This document shows, one piece after another, positions 18,199-28,023 of a stretch of 64,000 bases of DNA. The translations under genes were made by a program, and so were the position numbers. This stretch comes from Candidatus Scalindua sp. (GTDB lineage: Bacteria; Planctomycetota; Brocadiia; Brocadiales; Scalinduaceae). The stretch's first letter is position 1. Every line of letters starts with the position of its first letter. The stretch covers positions 39,500 through 103,499 of the forward strand of contig JABHIW010000132.1 in assembly GCA_018670825.1 (NCBI GenBank). The letters are read 5' to 3'. The notes beneath the pieces were generated by a model. It was given only the letters and a program-made list of their open reading frames with translations, was not told the origin of the DNA and searched no databases.

Positions 18199-19431
18199 AT
18201 GCAAGAATCAGCATCACGTCTGTTGGTGATCGGTGGTAGCCCGCCTGGGTCAGGCTGTGTGGCAGAGATAATTTTACGTGATATTTGCCTGATTTATCCG
18301 TTGTCAAGGATTTTCTGTTTTGCAACAGTGGATCCAAGTTATAAATTTGAGCCTGTCCAAGAGCTGTCCTCAGTACAGGTTTGCATTCAAAGGACAAAAC
18401 ATGAACACGGATATCGTGCTGTGGGCGGCCCAATTGGAAGTTTAACAGCCTTTGCTGCCAGTAGTTTTTCGTTTAGGTGGCATGTAAAAAAACTTGTCAA
18501 GGAAGCAGTGTTGTTTGGCAGGAAACATCACATTGACAAAGTGTGGATGATTCTTGATACAACTACTACCATCGCCATGGGAATGGATGTTGCCTTGGAA
18601 TTGGGAGTACCATTACTTTCTAATGTGTGGGACCCTCCAGAATCCTTTTTACAACAAAGACGAATTGACCGATTTTCTCGCTCCCGTTTAATCAAACGAT
18701 TCGGTGAGACTTTACGTCTTTCGGAGAAAGTGGCGGTAGTTTCGGAAAGCATGCAGCAGGACTATGAGCAGAATTATGGTGCAAATACAATAATCATGCG
18801 GCATGGAATACTTCCCGTTCAGCAATCTGAAAAAACAAAATTATCTTGTATTGACAAGAATATTGTAATCGGTTTTGCGGGTGGGCTCTATGCGTATAGC
18901 GCCTGGAGTTGCCTTATGGAAGCGCTTACTTTGAATGATTGGAAATTGAATGGGAGAAATGTGATTGTTCGAGTTATGGGTGCAGGCTTTTACTTTCAGT
19001 CGAAAGAAAAAGCCAATATTGAATACCTGGGATGGCGTTCAATGTCGGAAGCAGTTAAATTGCTTGCTGATTGCGATGTTAATTATCTACCTTATCCTTT
19101 TGAGTCTTCATCGTATTACATGGTAAAATACGCTTTCCCAACGAAGCTTAGTACATATGCGGCAACCGGCAGGCCGGTCTTCGTTCATGCTCCCGAATAT
19201 TCTTCTTTACACCGCTTTTATAAAAAACATCCTGTCGGTATATACTGCAGTTCGTTAGAGCCTTCTGAAGTTATTACTGGTCTTGAAAAGTTGGTAAGTA
19301 ACAAGGAGTTTTACGCTGAAATGTCAAATAAGATGGTAGAGATGGCAAATGGTGAGCTTAGTTTGGAAAATTTTCATAAACAATTTGCAGAGTTTGTTGG
19401 TATTAAGCGTAATACTTTGCTTACAAAATAG
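18199..19431 (+). CDS. Glycosyltransferase, GT4-like (GT-B fold)
   Basis: 410 residues. A GT-B layout is visible: an N-terminal domain starting LLVIGGSPPGSGCVAEI and a C-terminal nucleotide-binding domain starting around IVIGFAGGLYAYSAW, with NIEYLGWRS and FPTKLSTYAATGRPVFVH. The C-terminal acidic E-x7-E is not canonical; the Ser/Thr-rich KLSTYAATG segment replaces it, as in some sugar-donor subfamilies. A small CTCTCA/TGAGAG hairpin lies just upstream (about 18160-18185). It probably adds one sugar of the repeat unit in the cytoplasm. Confidence 0.7.
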   Translation: MQESASRLLVIGGSPPGSGCVAEIILRDICLIYPLSRIFCFATVDPSYKFEPVQELSSVQVCIQRTKHEHGYRAVGGPIGSLTAFAASSFSFRWHVKKLVKEAVLFGRKHHIDKVWMILDTTTTIAMGMDVALELGVPLLSNVWDPPESFLQQRRIDRFSRSRLIKRFGETLRLSEKVAVVSESMQQDYEQNYGANTIIMRHGILPVQQSEKTKLSCIDKNIVIGFAGGLYAYSAWSCLMEALTLNDWKLNGRNVIVRVMGAGFYFQSKEKANIEYLGWRSMSEAVKLLADCDVNYLPYPFESSSYYMVKYAFPTKLSTYAATGRPVFVHAPEYSSLHRFYKKHPVGIYCSSLEPSEVITGLEKLVSNKEFYAEMSNKMVEMANGELSLENFHKQFAEFVGIKRNTLLTK

Positions 19432-19585
19432 GATTGCCAAGTTCAATGAGGAAGTGCAACACATAGGATGATGAGAAATACAAGCTAAAACCTGCGGCTA
19501 CTAAATATAGAAAATAAAATCACTCAATTTAGGTTTCCGTTAAATATTAGCTATCTGATGTACTATTTTGAGGTAAGAATTAAAG

Positions 19586-21193
19586 ATGTTAAAACTTAAC
19601 ATAAACCTGGCAGTGAAAGTCTTTGCGATCTGTGTTGCATTACCGATGTTGTCGGGAATAGCTACCAAGATATATTGGTATTTGCAGATGCGGACAGGTG
19701 TAGATGGTCCGTATTTTCTTTATTATTCCGGTTCGTTAAGGACAGCGTTTTTTATTTATCTGGCCTCACCTGTATTATTCATAGTGCTTATATGGGCTGT
19801 AAATCAATCTGCGGTCATCAGGAAATGTTTACTATCGCCAAGAATAAGATACAGTACGTTGTGGCTGGGCCTTATAATAGCCATAGCTTTTATTTTACGA
19901 ATAATTACGGTTTTCAATGTAGATCACACACCACCACAGCCACCATATGTAAGTGATCAGGGTTGTTATTATGGAAGCGCGTTAGGCTTTATTGCAGGTG
20001 AATACCCGATGCTGTTTTTCAGCCGTGGCCATGTCGGGCTTCTATGGGCCCCATTATTCATGCTTTTTGAGAATAATGTGCTGGCGGCATTGTTATTAAA
20101 TGTTGTCACGTCAACACTCACTGTCTACCTGGTGTATAGAATAACTACGATGGTTAGTGGTCAAACCTGTATGGGCTTGATCGCAGCCGGACTACTGGCG
20201 GTGTATCCATCACACGTGATCTTATGTCGAGAACTGATGACGGAAACTCCATTCACATTTTTTATGGTTTTTGCCCTGTTTTGGCTTATCCGATTTGGGG
20301 TAATGAGTAGTTTGCCTCAATATTGGATAAGTAGAAGGTGGATATTAGATGTTTTTTTATGTGGTATAAACCTGGGAATCTGTCATTGGATAAGACCCCT
20401 GGCAGTGCTGGTGTGGATGGTGGCTATAGTATGGTTAATTATTATAGTAAATCGTAAGGTGGGCTTGTCGCTGCGCCGCTCTCTTATTGCAATTGTTGTA
20501 TTAAGTGTTATATTTTATTCTTCGATATTATGGCTGATGGTAGCCAATTATAGATTCCAGGGGGAATTTTCTCCCAGTTACATGGAGGGACGCGGGGTAA
20601 TTTTGCTTGCAGGTACTCTCAAGCAGAAACGTGGGACTGGTTTGAATAACATGGATCACTTCAAAGAGTTAGGTAAACTTCAGAACGAGGAATTATCAAA
20701 AAAAAATGCTCTACCGATATCCATGTATGGGCATAAGGAAGTTCAGAACATTCTTGCAAAAGCGGCATGGCGGAGGATACTCGATTCACCTGTTGAATTT
20801 CTTACAATGGCGGCAACCGAGAAAATGTGTAAACTCTGGACCCCGCCTATTATGGGAGATAATCCAGTAAAAATCCTTAACTCTGTTTTCTTCCCGGGAG
20901 AAATCCTTAACTCTTTTTTAATATCTTTTACCGTGCTGTCTGCATTGTCGTTATTTGTATGCGGTGTTGAAGATCGTCGTGCGATGTTATTGCTTCTTGC
21001 GTTAATGCTCGTTACGGCATGTTCTGCATGTCATTTTATGTTTGAAGCTTTTGCTCGTTATCGCTTTTATTGCGCCCCATGGCTAATTATCTTTTTCACG
21101 TTAAGCATGCAGATTATATCTAACAAATTTGGTAAACGTACAATCATACAGTCTGATTTAAAGGATCACGGACATCCTTCAACACAGGTTTGA
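19586..21193 (+). CDS. ArnT/PMT-like membrane glycosyltransferase (GT39/GT83 type)
   Basis: 535 residues with an N-terminal hydrophobic helix and about ten further membrane segments. After the first helices the periplasmic loop has VSDQGCYYGSALG, placing an Asp at the expected catalytic position for lipid-phosphate-sugar-dependent GT-C enzymes, followed by the LAVYPSHVI and MTETPFTFFMVF segments seen in ArnT-like proteins. It probably transfers a sugar from a polyprenyl-phosphate donor on the periplasmic side. The neighbouring GT2 fusion (21268) could make such a donor. Confidence 0.7.
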   Translation: MLKLNINLAVKVFAICVALPMLSGIATKIYWYLQMRTGVDGPYFLYYSGSLRTAFFIYLASPVLFIVLIWAVNQSAVIRKCLLSPRIRYSTLWLGLIIAIAFILRIITVFNVDHTPPQPPYVSDQGCYYGSALGFIAGEYPMLFFSRGHVGLLWAPLFMLFENNVLAALLLNVVTSTLTVYLVYRITTMVSGQTCMGLIAAGLLAVYPSHVILCRELMTETPFTFFMVFALFWLIRFGVMSSLPQYWISRRWILDVFLCGINLGICHWIRPLAVLVWMVAIVWLIIIVNRKVGLSLRRSLIAIVVLSVIFYSSILWLMVANYRFQGEFSPSYMEGRGVILLAGTLKQKRGTGLNNMDHFKELGKLQNEELSKKNALPISMYGHKEVQNILAKAAWRRILDSPVEFLTMAATEKMCKLWTPPIMGDNPVKILNSVFFPGEILNSFLISFTVLSALSLFVCGVEDRRAMLLLLALMLVTACSACHFMFEAFARYRFYCAPWLIIFFTLSMQIISNKFGKRTIIQSDLKDHGHPSTQV

Positions 21194-21267
21194 ACAAATT
21201 TTTAGATATTATTCAATCCTCAGTATCAACATTTACTGCAATAATAAGTATCTTTTAGGAAATCCTG

Positions 21268-22794
21268 ATGAAATCTAGTGAAGAAGATCTATCTCTTAGG
21301 CTTGCCGAGCAGGAAAACAGAAGAACGGTTTATTGGAATAGATTTGACTCTTTTGTAGATTTTCGCATGAATTGGCGAGCGTCTATGATGCGTCATCTTT
21401 TTCATATTCTTCCGGGACAAAAAATTCTAGAAATTGGTGCAGGTAATGGGAAATTCACCCGATCCCTTGTTAAAGCTACACGGAGAGAATGCAAGATAAC
21501 AGCCGTTGTTTTTTCTCCTGAATATCAAGACCAAGTTGAGAAGGAGTTAAATAATAAAGATGTTACGGTTGTATATTTAGACTCATTCCCAGGTTTATTA
21601 GCGGATGAGAAATATGATTATGTTATCATAAACCATATGCTGGAAGATCATTTTCGCAATGAATTTCTTTACATTATTAAACAGTTGATCAAGCCGGGAG
21701 GCGGACTCCTTTTATTCGAACCCAATCCCTGGAATTGTTATTTTCGTGTCCGAAAGTTTTTCCGGCGTTTGATACCAATAACGTGGGAACGTCCGGGAAA
21801 TCCAATTTTAATGAACAAGCTTGAGGTTTTCTCGGTCTTGTCTGAAATTGGTTATACCCAAATAAATGTTTTACCATATGATTTCCTTTATTCTCCTATC
21901 CCGAGATTCTTACTATGGCCAGCCCAGAATCTGAGTATTATTATGGAAAACTTTCCTTACTTTAGAAATCTTGCTGGTTCACTTTATATCTGGTCACGTA
22001 ATCCTTCTTTTCAAAATGAAAGGCAGATTACAGTGGATTTGTGCGACTATCAAATGCTTTTTGGGAAGGTTTCATTCGTTATTCCCTGTCACAATGAAGA
22101 AATGAATGTTGCACCATTAATAAATGGGCTAATTGCTTTTTATGGTAAATATATTTTTGAAATTCTTATCGTAGATGATAATTCAAAAGACAGAACTGCT
22201 GATGTAACAGAAAAACTGTCGAAGATACATAAATGTATTCGACTAATAAAGCGTGTACCACCAAACGGTGTAGGTAGGGCCTTGCGAGAAGGCCTTAAGG
22301 AGGCAAAAGGTGAGTATATTTTGATTATGGATAGTGATTTCCAGCATATTATTCCAGAAATGAGAGACTTATTTGATGCTATAGCTGATGGGGCTGATGT
22401 CGCTATCGGGTCACGATTTTCTCGTGAATCTGTTTTGGTTAATTATGCTTTTACTAAGATTTTAGCAAATAGAGCTTTTCATATAATAGCAAATATATTA
22501 CTTGGTAGACATTTTCGTGATATATCTAATAATTTAAAGATTTTTCGTCGTGATGTAGCTAAAAAGCTGGTAATAGAGTCTGATGATTTTGCAGCTAACG
22601 TTGAGACCGGTTTAAAGCCTATTTTACTTGGTTACCGGGTAGTAGAAGTACCGATCTCATGGGTAAACCGTTCTATTGATATGGGGTTTTCTACATTTCG
22701 AATTTTTAAAACTGGCCCCAATTATTGGAGAATTTTATTACGTTTGGTATGGAGGGGAATCACAAAGCAACCGTGTCAAAGTAAAACGGGATAA
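21268..22794 (+). CDS. Fused SAM methyltransferase and GT2 dolichyl-phosphate-mannose-synthase-like transferase
   Basis: 508 residues. Residues 1 to about 240 are a class I methyltransferase: motif I LEIGAGNGKFTRSL and a GGGLLLFEPNPW strand. Residues about 265-500 are a GT2 domain: VSFVIPCHNEEMNVAPL, LIVDDNSKDRTADV, GVGRALREGLKEAKG, then the metal-binding DSDF, ending in VEVPISWVNRS. The GT2 half resembles polyprenyl-phosphate mannose/glucose synthases but lacks membrane helices. One protein may therefore both load a lipid-linked sugar and methylate a glycan. It lies 75 bases after a GT-C enzyme that could use its product. Confidence 0.8.
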   Translation: MKSSEEDLSLRLAEQENRRTVYWNRFDSFVDFRMNWRASMMRHLFHILPGQKILEIGAGNGKFTRSLVKATRRECKITAVVFSPEYQDQVEKELNNKDVTVVYLDSFPGLLADEKYDYVIINHMLEDHFRNEFLYIIKQLIKPGGGLLLFEPNPWNCYFRVRKFFRRLIPITWERPGNPILMNKLEVFSVLSEIGYTQINVLPYDFLYSPIPRFLLWPAQNLSIIMENFPYFRNLAGSLYIWSRNPSFQNERQITVDLCDYQMLFGKVSFVIPCHNEEMNVAPLINGLIAFYGKYIFEILIVDDNSKDRTADVTEKLSKIHKCIRLIKRVPPNGVGRALREGLKEAKGEYILIMDSDFQHIIPEMRDLFDAIADGADVAIGSRFSRESVLVNYAFTKILANRAFHIIANILLGRHFRDISNNLKIFRRDVAKKLVIESDDFAANVETGLKPILLGYRVVEVPISWVNRSIDMGFSTFRIFKTGPNYWRILLRLVWRGITKQPCQSKTG

Positions 22795-22800
22795 ATAAAA

Positions 22801-23533
22801 ATGCAAAATAAACATAAAGAAAGAAAATTTTTTGATGAGTGGACAGAATTAAAGGAATACGATGTTTTTACACAATATGGGTATAACACGATAATTCGTG
22901 ACTTTCAAAAATTAATTGGTAATAGATTATTAAAGGGTTGCAGAGCTATTGATTTAGGATGTGGAACAGGGGCATTTGCCAGGAGATTATTTGGAAATTC
23001 TGAGGCTGAATTGTTTGGATTAGATATTTCTGAGAAAGCAATTCAGTTGGCAAACCGAAATGAGGAAAAAATTAACTTCTCGGTTGGCGATATTGAAAAT
23101 CTTCAGTTTGAAGATAATTTCTTTGATTTAGTTGTGTTTTCTGGTGTTTTACATCACTTTCCAAATGAAGAAAAATGTTTGGATGAAGGATATAGGGTTT
23201 TGAAGAAGGGGGGGGTGTATGCTCTCATATGACCCGAATAAGATAAATCCATTTATGTGGCTTTATCGAGACCCTTCTTCACCATTTTTCTCTAAAATAG
23301 GCAAGACAGACAATGAAAGACTTCTTTATGCTCAAGATATATACGAGGTAATGAAGAGAGTGGGATACACTCACGTTGATACTCATTGTATAAGCGGCGT
23401 CGCTTTTAAGACGTTAGAATCTCAAGTGGGAAAAATACTTTTGCCCATTTACAATATTATAGAACAGTTTATGGGGATTTTACCTTTGTCAAAAAAATAT
23501 GGTTCTTTTCTTATTTGTTATGGAGAAAAATAG
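22801..23533 (+). pseudogene. Class I methyltransferase frameshifted at a poly-G run
   Basis: The first frame (22801-23232) gives AIDLGCGTGAFARRLFG and the UbiE-like LVVFSGVLHHFPNEE, up to RVLKKGG, then runs into TGA. The rest of the protein, SYDPNKINPFMWLYRDP and onward to 23533, is in the next frame. The break is at eight G residues (23208-23215). With seven G the frame would be continuous as about 243 residues, the normal length of a Methyltransf_11 protein. It may be a slipped-strand phase-variable gene, a decayed gene or a homopolymer sequencing error. It is spaced 6 bases from the fusion upstream. Confidence 0.8.
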
Positions 23534-23539
23534 TACTTT

Positions 23540-24952
23540 TTGAAATTTAAAGATGATAAAGACATGATTTTATTAGTTGTGCCGATCAGCCATACACACT
23601 ACGTTATGCCTCCAATCGGGTTAGGATATTTAGCAGCAGCTTTGCGACGAGGAGGATTTGATGAAGTTGTCATCCTGGATTGTGTAAAAGAGGGATTATC
23701 ATTTAATGGTTTTAGGGGTTTTTTGGAGAGGATAAAGCCCCGGATTGTTGGGTTTCAAATCTTTTCATATGATTTCGATTCTGTGGTTAAAAGTATAGAG
23801 ATAGTAAAACAACTGAATCATGAGACAAAGGTGTTGATTGGAGGAGCTCACGTTTCTGCTACTTCCGCATTGGCTTTGGAAGAAATCAAACAAGCAGACT
23901 ATGGGTTTGTGGGAGAAGGAGAGATTGGGCTACCCATGTTGGCTGGGAGATTATTGAGAGATGAACAAATACCATTAGAGAATATTCCAGGCTTAATTTG
24001 GAGAGAGAACTCCTCCATTCGTGAAAACGCCAGAACTGGGGTTGAAGATTTGGATAGTTTGGGGTTTCAACCCTGGGACTTGATGCCCCCCGCTTCCTAT
24101 CCTGATAATCCACAGGGAGGATTTTATAAAAGATTTCCTATTGCTCCAATCTCTACTACCCGTGGATGTCCTTATTTATGCACGTTCTGCGGTAGTGGTG
24201 TAAACATGGGACATAAGTTACGGTTTCGGAGTATAGACCACGTCCTGGATGAAATGGTTATGCTCCGTAATGATTACGGTGTTGGGGAATTTCACATAAT
24301 TGATGATATGTTTAATTTCTACAAGGAAAGAGTCTTTGGATTTTGCCAGGGAATAAAAGATAGAAAGCTTGATATAAACTATACATTTCCGAATGGCCTG
24401 CGCCTGAATCAACTTGATATGGAAATGCTCAAAATAATGAAAGATACGGGAGCGTATGCTTTTACCGTTGGTATTGAATCCGGATCCCAACGTATACTTG
24501 ATTCAATGAAAAAGGGCCTGACACTGGAACTTATTGAGGAAAAGGTCAATTTGATAAATTCGGCGGGGTTAGAGCCCAGTGGTTTCTTTATTATAGGCTA
24601 CCCGGACGAGACAGTTGATGATATAAACGCTACCATAAATTTTGCAAAGAGATTAAGATTGAAACGTGCGCATTTCAGCAATTTTCTACCTCTCCCCGGT
24701 ACTGAGGTTACCCGTAAGTTAATTGAAAGAGGAGAAATCAGGCGGCCGGATTGGGGGACTTTGTTTTATTCAAAAGTCCCTTATGCTCCAAAGGGAATTA
24801 CAAAGAAACAGTTGAAGCGATTGCAGCGCAGGGCCTTCCTGGAGTTCTACCTTCGACCACGTATATTGCTGAAATTACTTTCAGAAATCAAGAGTCTTAG
24901 ACATTTGAAGATGATTCTTATAAGGGCAGTCGATTACCTCTTTAGAGGCTGA
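23540..24952 (+). CDS. Cobalamin-binding radical SAM protein
   Basis: 470 residues from TTG 23540; an ATG at 23564 (giving MILLVVPISHTHY) is an equally good start and closer to the family. The N-terminal domain has PPIGLGYLAAALRRGGF and IGGAHVSATS, as in B12-binding radical SAM enzymes. The core motif is CPYLCTFC (Cys210, Cys214, Cys217), followed by FTVGIESGSQ and FIIGYPDETVDD. It is the third such protein in the locus. Sugar-tailoring (for example C-methylation) is a reasonable guess. It lies directly after the frameshifted methyltransferase. Confidence 0.85.
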   Translation: MKFKDDKDMILLVVPISHTHYVMPPIGLGYLAAALRRGGFDEVVILDCVKEGLSFNGFRGFLERIKPRIVGFQIFSYDFDSVVKSIEIVKQLNHETKVLIGGAHVSATSALALEEIKQADYGFVGEGEIGLPMLAGRLLRDEQIPLENIPGLIWRENSSIRENARTGVEDLDSLGFQPWDLMPPASYPDNPQGGFYKRFPIAPISTTRGCPYLCTFCGSGVNMGHKLRFRSIDHVLDEMVMLRNDYGVGEFHIIDDMFNFYKERVFGFCQGIKDRKLDINYTFPNGLRLNQLDMEMLKIMKDTGAYAFTVGIESGSQRILDSMKKGLTLELIEEKVNLINSAGLEPSGFFIIGYPDETVDDINATINFAKRLRLKRAHFSNFLPLPGTEVTRKLIERGEIRRPDWGTLFYSKVPYAPKGITKKQLKRLQRRAFLEFYLRPRILLKLLSEIKSLRHLKMILIRAVDYLFRG

Positions 24953-25200
24953 GTTTGATATGCTATAGAGACTACCGGATTATGTAAGGATTTTACTCGC
25001 AACAAAATTAATATTGGTAGAGTTGAAAAAGATAGGAAACAGATATTAGGCTTTATATTTCAGATAGTAGTAAAATACAGCACGACTTAGGATGGACTAT
25101 ACAGAAACTACCTCATGATATTCTTTCTGATATATATGTCTGGATACATGATAATGAGAGTATAGTGCAAAAAGCAATTATGTAAATCTAGGAGTGTCAA
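24953..25200 (+). pseudogene. Remnant of a nucleotide-sugar epimerase C-terminus
   Basis: Between about 25050 and 25186 one frame reads LYISDSSKIQHDLGW and continues some 25 residues to a TAA. Just before it, in a different frame, is INIGRVEKDRKQ. Together these match the end of CDP-paratose/tyvelose 2-epimerase-type SDRs (GDQRVYISDISK...LGW). The catalytic part is missing, so this is the tail of a deleted or decayed epimerase. It sits immediately before an intact epimerase of the same broad class, suggesting replacement of one gene by another. Confidence 0.55.
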
Positions 25201-26262
25201 ATGGAGATAATTTTAATAACCGGGTCTGCTGGACTTGTAGGTTCTGAAACAGTAAGTTTTTTCTGCGAAAAGAATTTTAATGTTGTTGGGATTGATAATG
25301 ATATGCGGCGTGTTTTCTTTGGGAAAGAAGCCTCGACCAGGTGGAACCAAAAGAGGCTGGAAGGAAAATATCAAAAATATAAGCATTATGATATTGACAT
25401 TAGGGATCAGAAGGCTGTTGAAAATATTTATAAAGAATACAATCAAGACATTTCTTTGGTTGTCCACTGCGCTGCGCAGCCTTCTCATGATCAGGCTGCA
25501 GATGATCCTTTTACTGACTTCGCGGTCAATGCAAACGGTACGCTTAATCTACTTGAGTACACACGTACTTATTGTCCTGAGGCAGTATTTATCTTTTGTT
25601 CCACCAACAAGGTGTATGGGGATACTCCTAACTTACTACCATTGATTGAACTTGAAACCCGCTGGGAGGTTGATAAAGGGCATAAATATTATAACGGTAT
25701 TGATGAAGCCATGAGTATAGACCATTCCAAACATTCACTTTTTGGTGCCTCAAAAGTTGCGGCAGATATCTTAGTTCAGGAATACGGAAAATATTTTGGC
25801 ATGAAGACCGCCAGTTTCAGAGGCGGGTGCCTTACAGGCCCTAACCATTCAGGAGCTGTACTTCATGGTTTTCTAGCCTACTTAATGAAATGTGCTGTTA
25901 CTGGTGAGTCCTATACTGTTTTTGGATATAAGGGTAAACAGGTGAGAGATAACATTCACAGCTATGATCTGGTGAACGCCTTTTATCACTTTTATCAGAA
26001 TCCACGTGTAGGTGAAGTATATAACATAGGTGGCAGCCGATACAGTAATTGTTCCATGTTGGAAGCTATCAGGCTTTGTGAGGAGATTACAGATAAAATG
26101 CTCAATTGGAATTATTCAGATACAAATAGAGTTGGAGATCATATCTGGTATATCAGTGATGTAAAAAAATTTAAAGGTCATTATCCTGGCTGGAATTTTA
26201 AATATAGTGTCAATGATACTTTAAAAGAGATATTTTTAAAAAATAAAGAAAGATGGTTTTAA
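25201..26262 (+). CDS. CDP-paratose 2-epimerase-like SDR
   Basis: 353 residues. The N-terminal Rossmann motif is [27 protein letters not shown] and STNKVYGD are characteristic of the RfbE/CDP-tyvelose epimerase group, as is [13 protein letters not shown]. The catalytic YxxxK appears as FGASK: Phe181 stands where Tyr is expected, with Lys185 kept. Some cyanobacterial-type relatives may share this Phe. It probably acts on an NDP-dideoxy or deoxy sugar. An AGGAGT ribosome site precedes the ATG. It follows a degenerate epimerase tail. Confidence 0.75.
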   Translation: MEIILITGSAGLVGSETVSFFCEKNFNVVGIDNDMRRVFFGKEASTRWNQKRLEGKYQKYKHYDIDIRDQKAVENIYKEYNQDISLVVHCAAQPSHDQAADDPFTDFAVNANGTLNLLEYTRTYCPEAVFIFCSTNKVYGDTPNLLPLIELETRWEVDKGHKYYNGIDEAMSIDHSKHSLFGASKVAADILVQEYGKYFGMKTASFRGGCLTGPNHSGAVLHGFLAYLMKCAVTGESYTVFGYKGKQVRDNIHSYDLVNAFYHFYQNPRVGEVYNIGGSRYSNCSMLEAIRLCEEITDKMLNWNYSDTNRVGDHIWYISDVKKFKGHYPGWNFKYSVNDTLKEIFLKNKERWF

Positions 26263-26292
26263 TATTTTTCACTTATTTCTATTTGACTCATT

Positions 26293-27909
26293 ATGCAGAT
26301 TGACAATTATACGAAGAGTTTAGAAAATAATAATATGTCTTTTTCCCATTTAAACAAAATTGTTCTACCGGTACTAGCTGTATGTATTATGGTCCCAATA
26401 CTTCTTACCGTGAATAACCGTGGGTTTTATTCTGATGACTTTTATTATCTTTCAAGGGCTGCGCATCATGATATTAGTTATTCTTTTAATGACAGTTTGC
26501 GCATGACAGGAGGGATGCGTCCTTTGGGCCACTTGTTAGCCGCTTTACAGTATGAACTGCTCGGTGCTAATAGTTTATCCCATCAATTATGGATGGCGAC
26601 TCTTCATTTCTTTTCTGCTTTTTGCGTATTTCTTTTCATTCGCAGTTTTTTCAGGCACTGGTTCATTGGATTGTTTGCAAGTGCTACGTTTGCTGTTATA
26701 CCCTGGCATCTTCAGACAATATTCTGGCCTATTTGTGACATGAACATTGTCTCAAGTTCTCTTATATTACTTTCAGCCTGGTTATTTCTGGGTTATGTTC
26801 GTGACTGCGACCATAAAGTACGTTGTTTTGTCCTTTCACTGTTTTGCTACGTTTTGGCAATTCTATTTCATGAACAAAGCCTTAGCTGGTTAGTAGTTTG
26901 GCCTTTGTTAGCCTGGGCGGCTGATGAACGAAAGAATTTTAGACAGTCATTGTTATGTTCCTGGCATTATATCCTTAGTGCAGTTTTATTAGGCGGCTTC
27001 CTGGTTATATTTTCAACTGGCACACAACCTCAGTCGCAACCGGATACAGGACTTGTCCACATTGTGACTTCTTCGATAATGTTGTTGGGAAAGACTTTAA
27101 AAATTCACATTTATCTGACACTGGCGGGGTTGAGGAGTTACCATTTGCCTGTTTTAAAGGAATGGTGGCACATTGACATCTGGAAAATATTTACGTTGTT
27201 CTTTGCAATTATAGTTGTCTGGATAATATTCGTAAAAAATGTCTGGCGCGATCGTATATCAATGTATGTCCCTGAACACTTTTGGCGGTGTATCTTAATG
27301 GGTGGTGTTATGTTCATAGCACCTATCGGAATATTGGCTTTAGCAGCCAGTCCGTACGTTGAGCATCGCCATCAATACTTTACTTCTATAGGATTTGTTT
27401 TTATTTTATCTTGCGGATGTTACGGTATTCTTCCAAAGTTGACGGGGAATTTGTCACGAGCGTTATTCACGATACTGATATGTAGTATAATAACTGTTTT
27501 CGCAGTATGTACTGCTACGCGATCGCAGGAATGGGTTGAATCCTGGCGAATACAGAAAAACGTTATAACATCACTCCAACATTTGATACCTTTTCCACCA
27601 GAGAGGACTATCATTATCATTGATGATTTTCCACCAAAGATAGGTTTCTCAGCTTATACATATGGCAACGAATCGTGTTTATTGACTTTTGTGTCTAAGG
27701 CGTATAATCGTAAGGATTTAAGAGCACATAGTCGTTTCTGGATTGATGAGGAAAATGGGAAAAAATTTGCAGGTATAGGAACACATTATACTACAGATGA
27801 AGTAGGTGACCGTCCAATCCTGTTTTTCAGGTATATTCCAGGAAAAAAGAAATTAGTACAAGAGACAGAATACTCTTATCGCACAAGGCATACGGGCTTT
27901 CAGGATTAA
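26293..27909 (+). CDS. GT-C type membrane protein, probable glycosyltransferase
   Basis: 538 residues. One hydrophobic helix (IVLPVLAVCIMVPILLTV) is followed by a loop GFYSDDFYYLSRA, whose acidic pair matches the GT-C catalytic loop. Some ten membrane segments and a soluble C-terminal tail of about 100 residues follow. An internal ATG at 26335 could also start it. Function is inferred from topology and context; the donor is likely a polyprenyl-phosphate sugar. Third such protein in this locus. Confidence 0.6.
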   Translation: MQIDNYTKSLENNNMSFSHLNKIVLPVLAVCIMVPILLTVNNRGFYSDDFYYLSRAAHHDISYSFNDSLRMTGGMRPLGHLLAALQYELLGANSLSHQLWMATLHFFSAFCVFLFIRSFFRHWFIGLFASATFAVIPWHLQTIFWPICDMNIVSSSLILLSAWLFLGYVRDCDHKVRCFVLSLFCYVLAILFHEQSLSWLVVWPLLAWAADERKNFRQSLLCSWHYILSAVLLGGFLVIFSTGTQPQSQPDTGLVHIVTSSIMLLGKTLKIHIYLTLAGLRSYHLPVLKEWWHIDIWKIFTLFFAIIVVWIIFVKNVWRDRISMYVPEHFWRCILMGGVMFIAPIGILALAASPYVEHRHQYFTSIGFVFILSCGCYGILPKLTGNLSRALFTILICSIITVFAVCTATRSQEWVESWRIQKNVITSLQHLIPFPPERTIIIIDDFPPKIGFSAYTYGNESCLLTFVSKAYNRKDLRAHSRFWIDEENGKKFAGIGTHYTTDEVGDRPILFFRYIPGKKKLVQETEYSYRTRHTGFQD

Positions 27910-28023
27910 TATAGTAGAAAACGGTATTAAACTAGTTTTAAATTGTAATTTTTTCATTAACAGTTTGCAGACTTTGTTAGTGTGGATGAAAGCATTATCT
28001 CCTCATTCGGGGAAAACAGTTAG

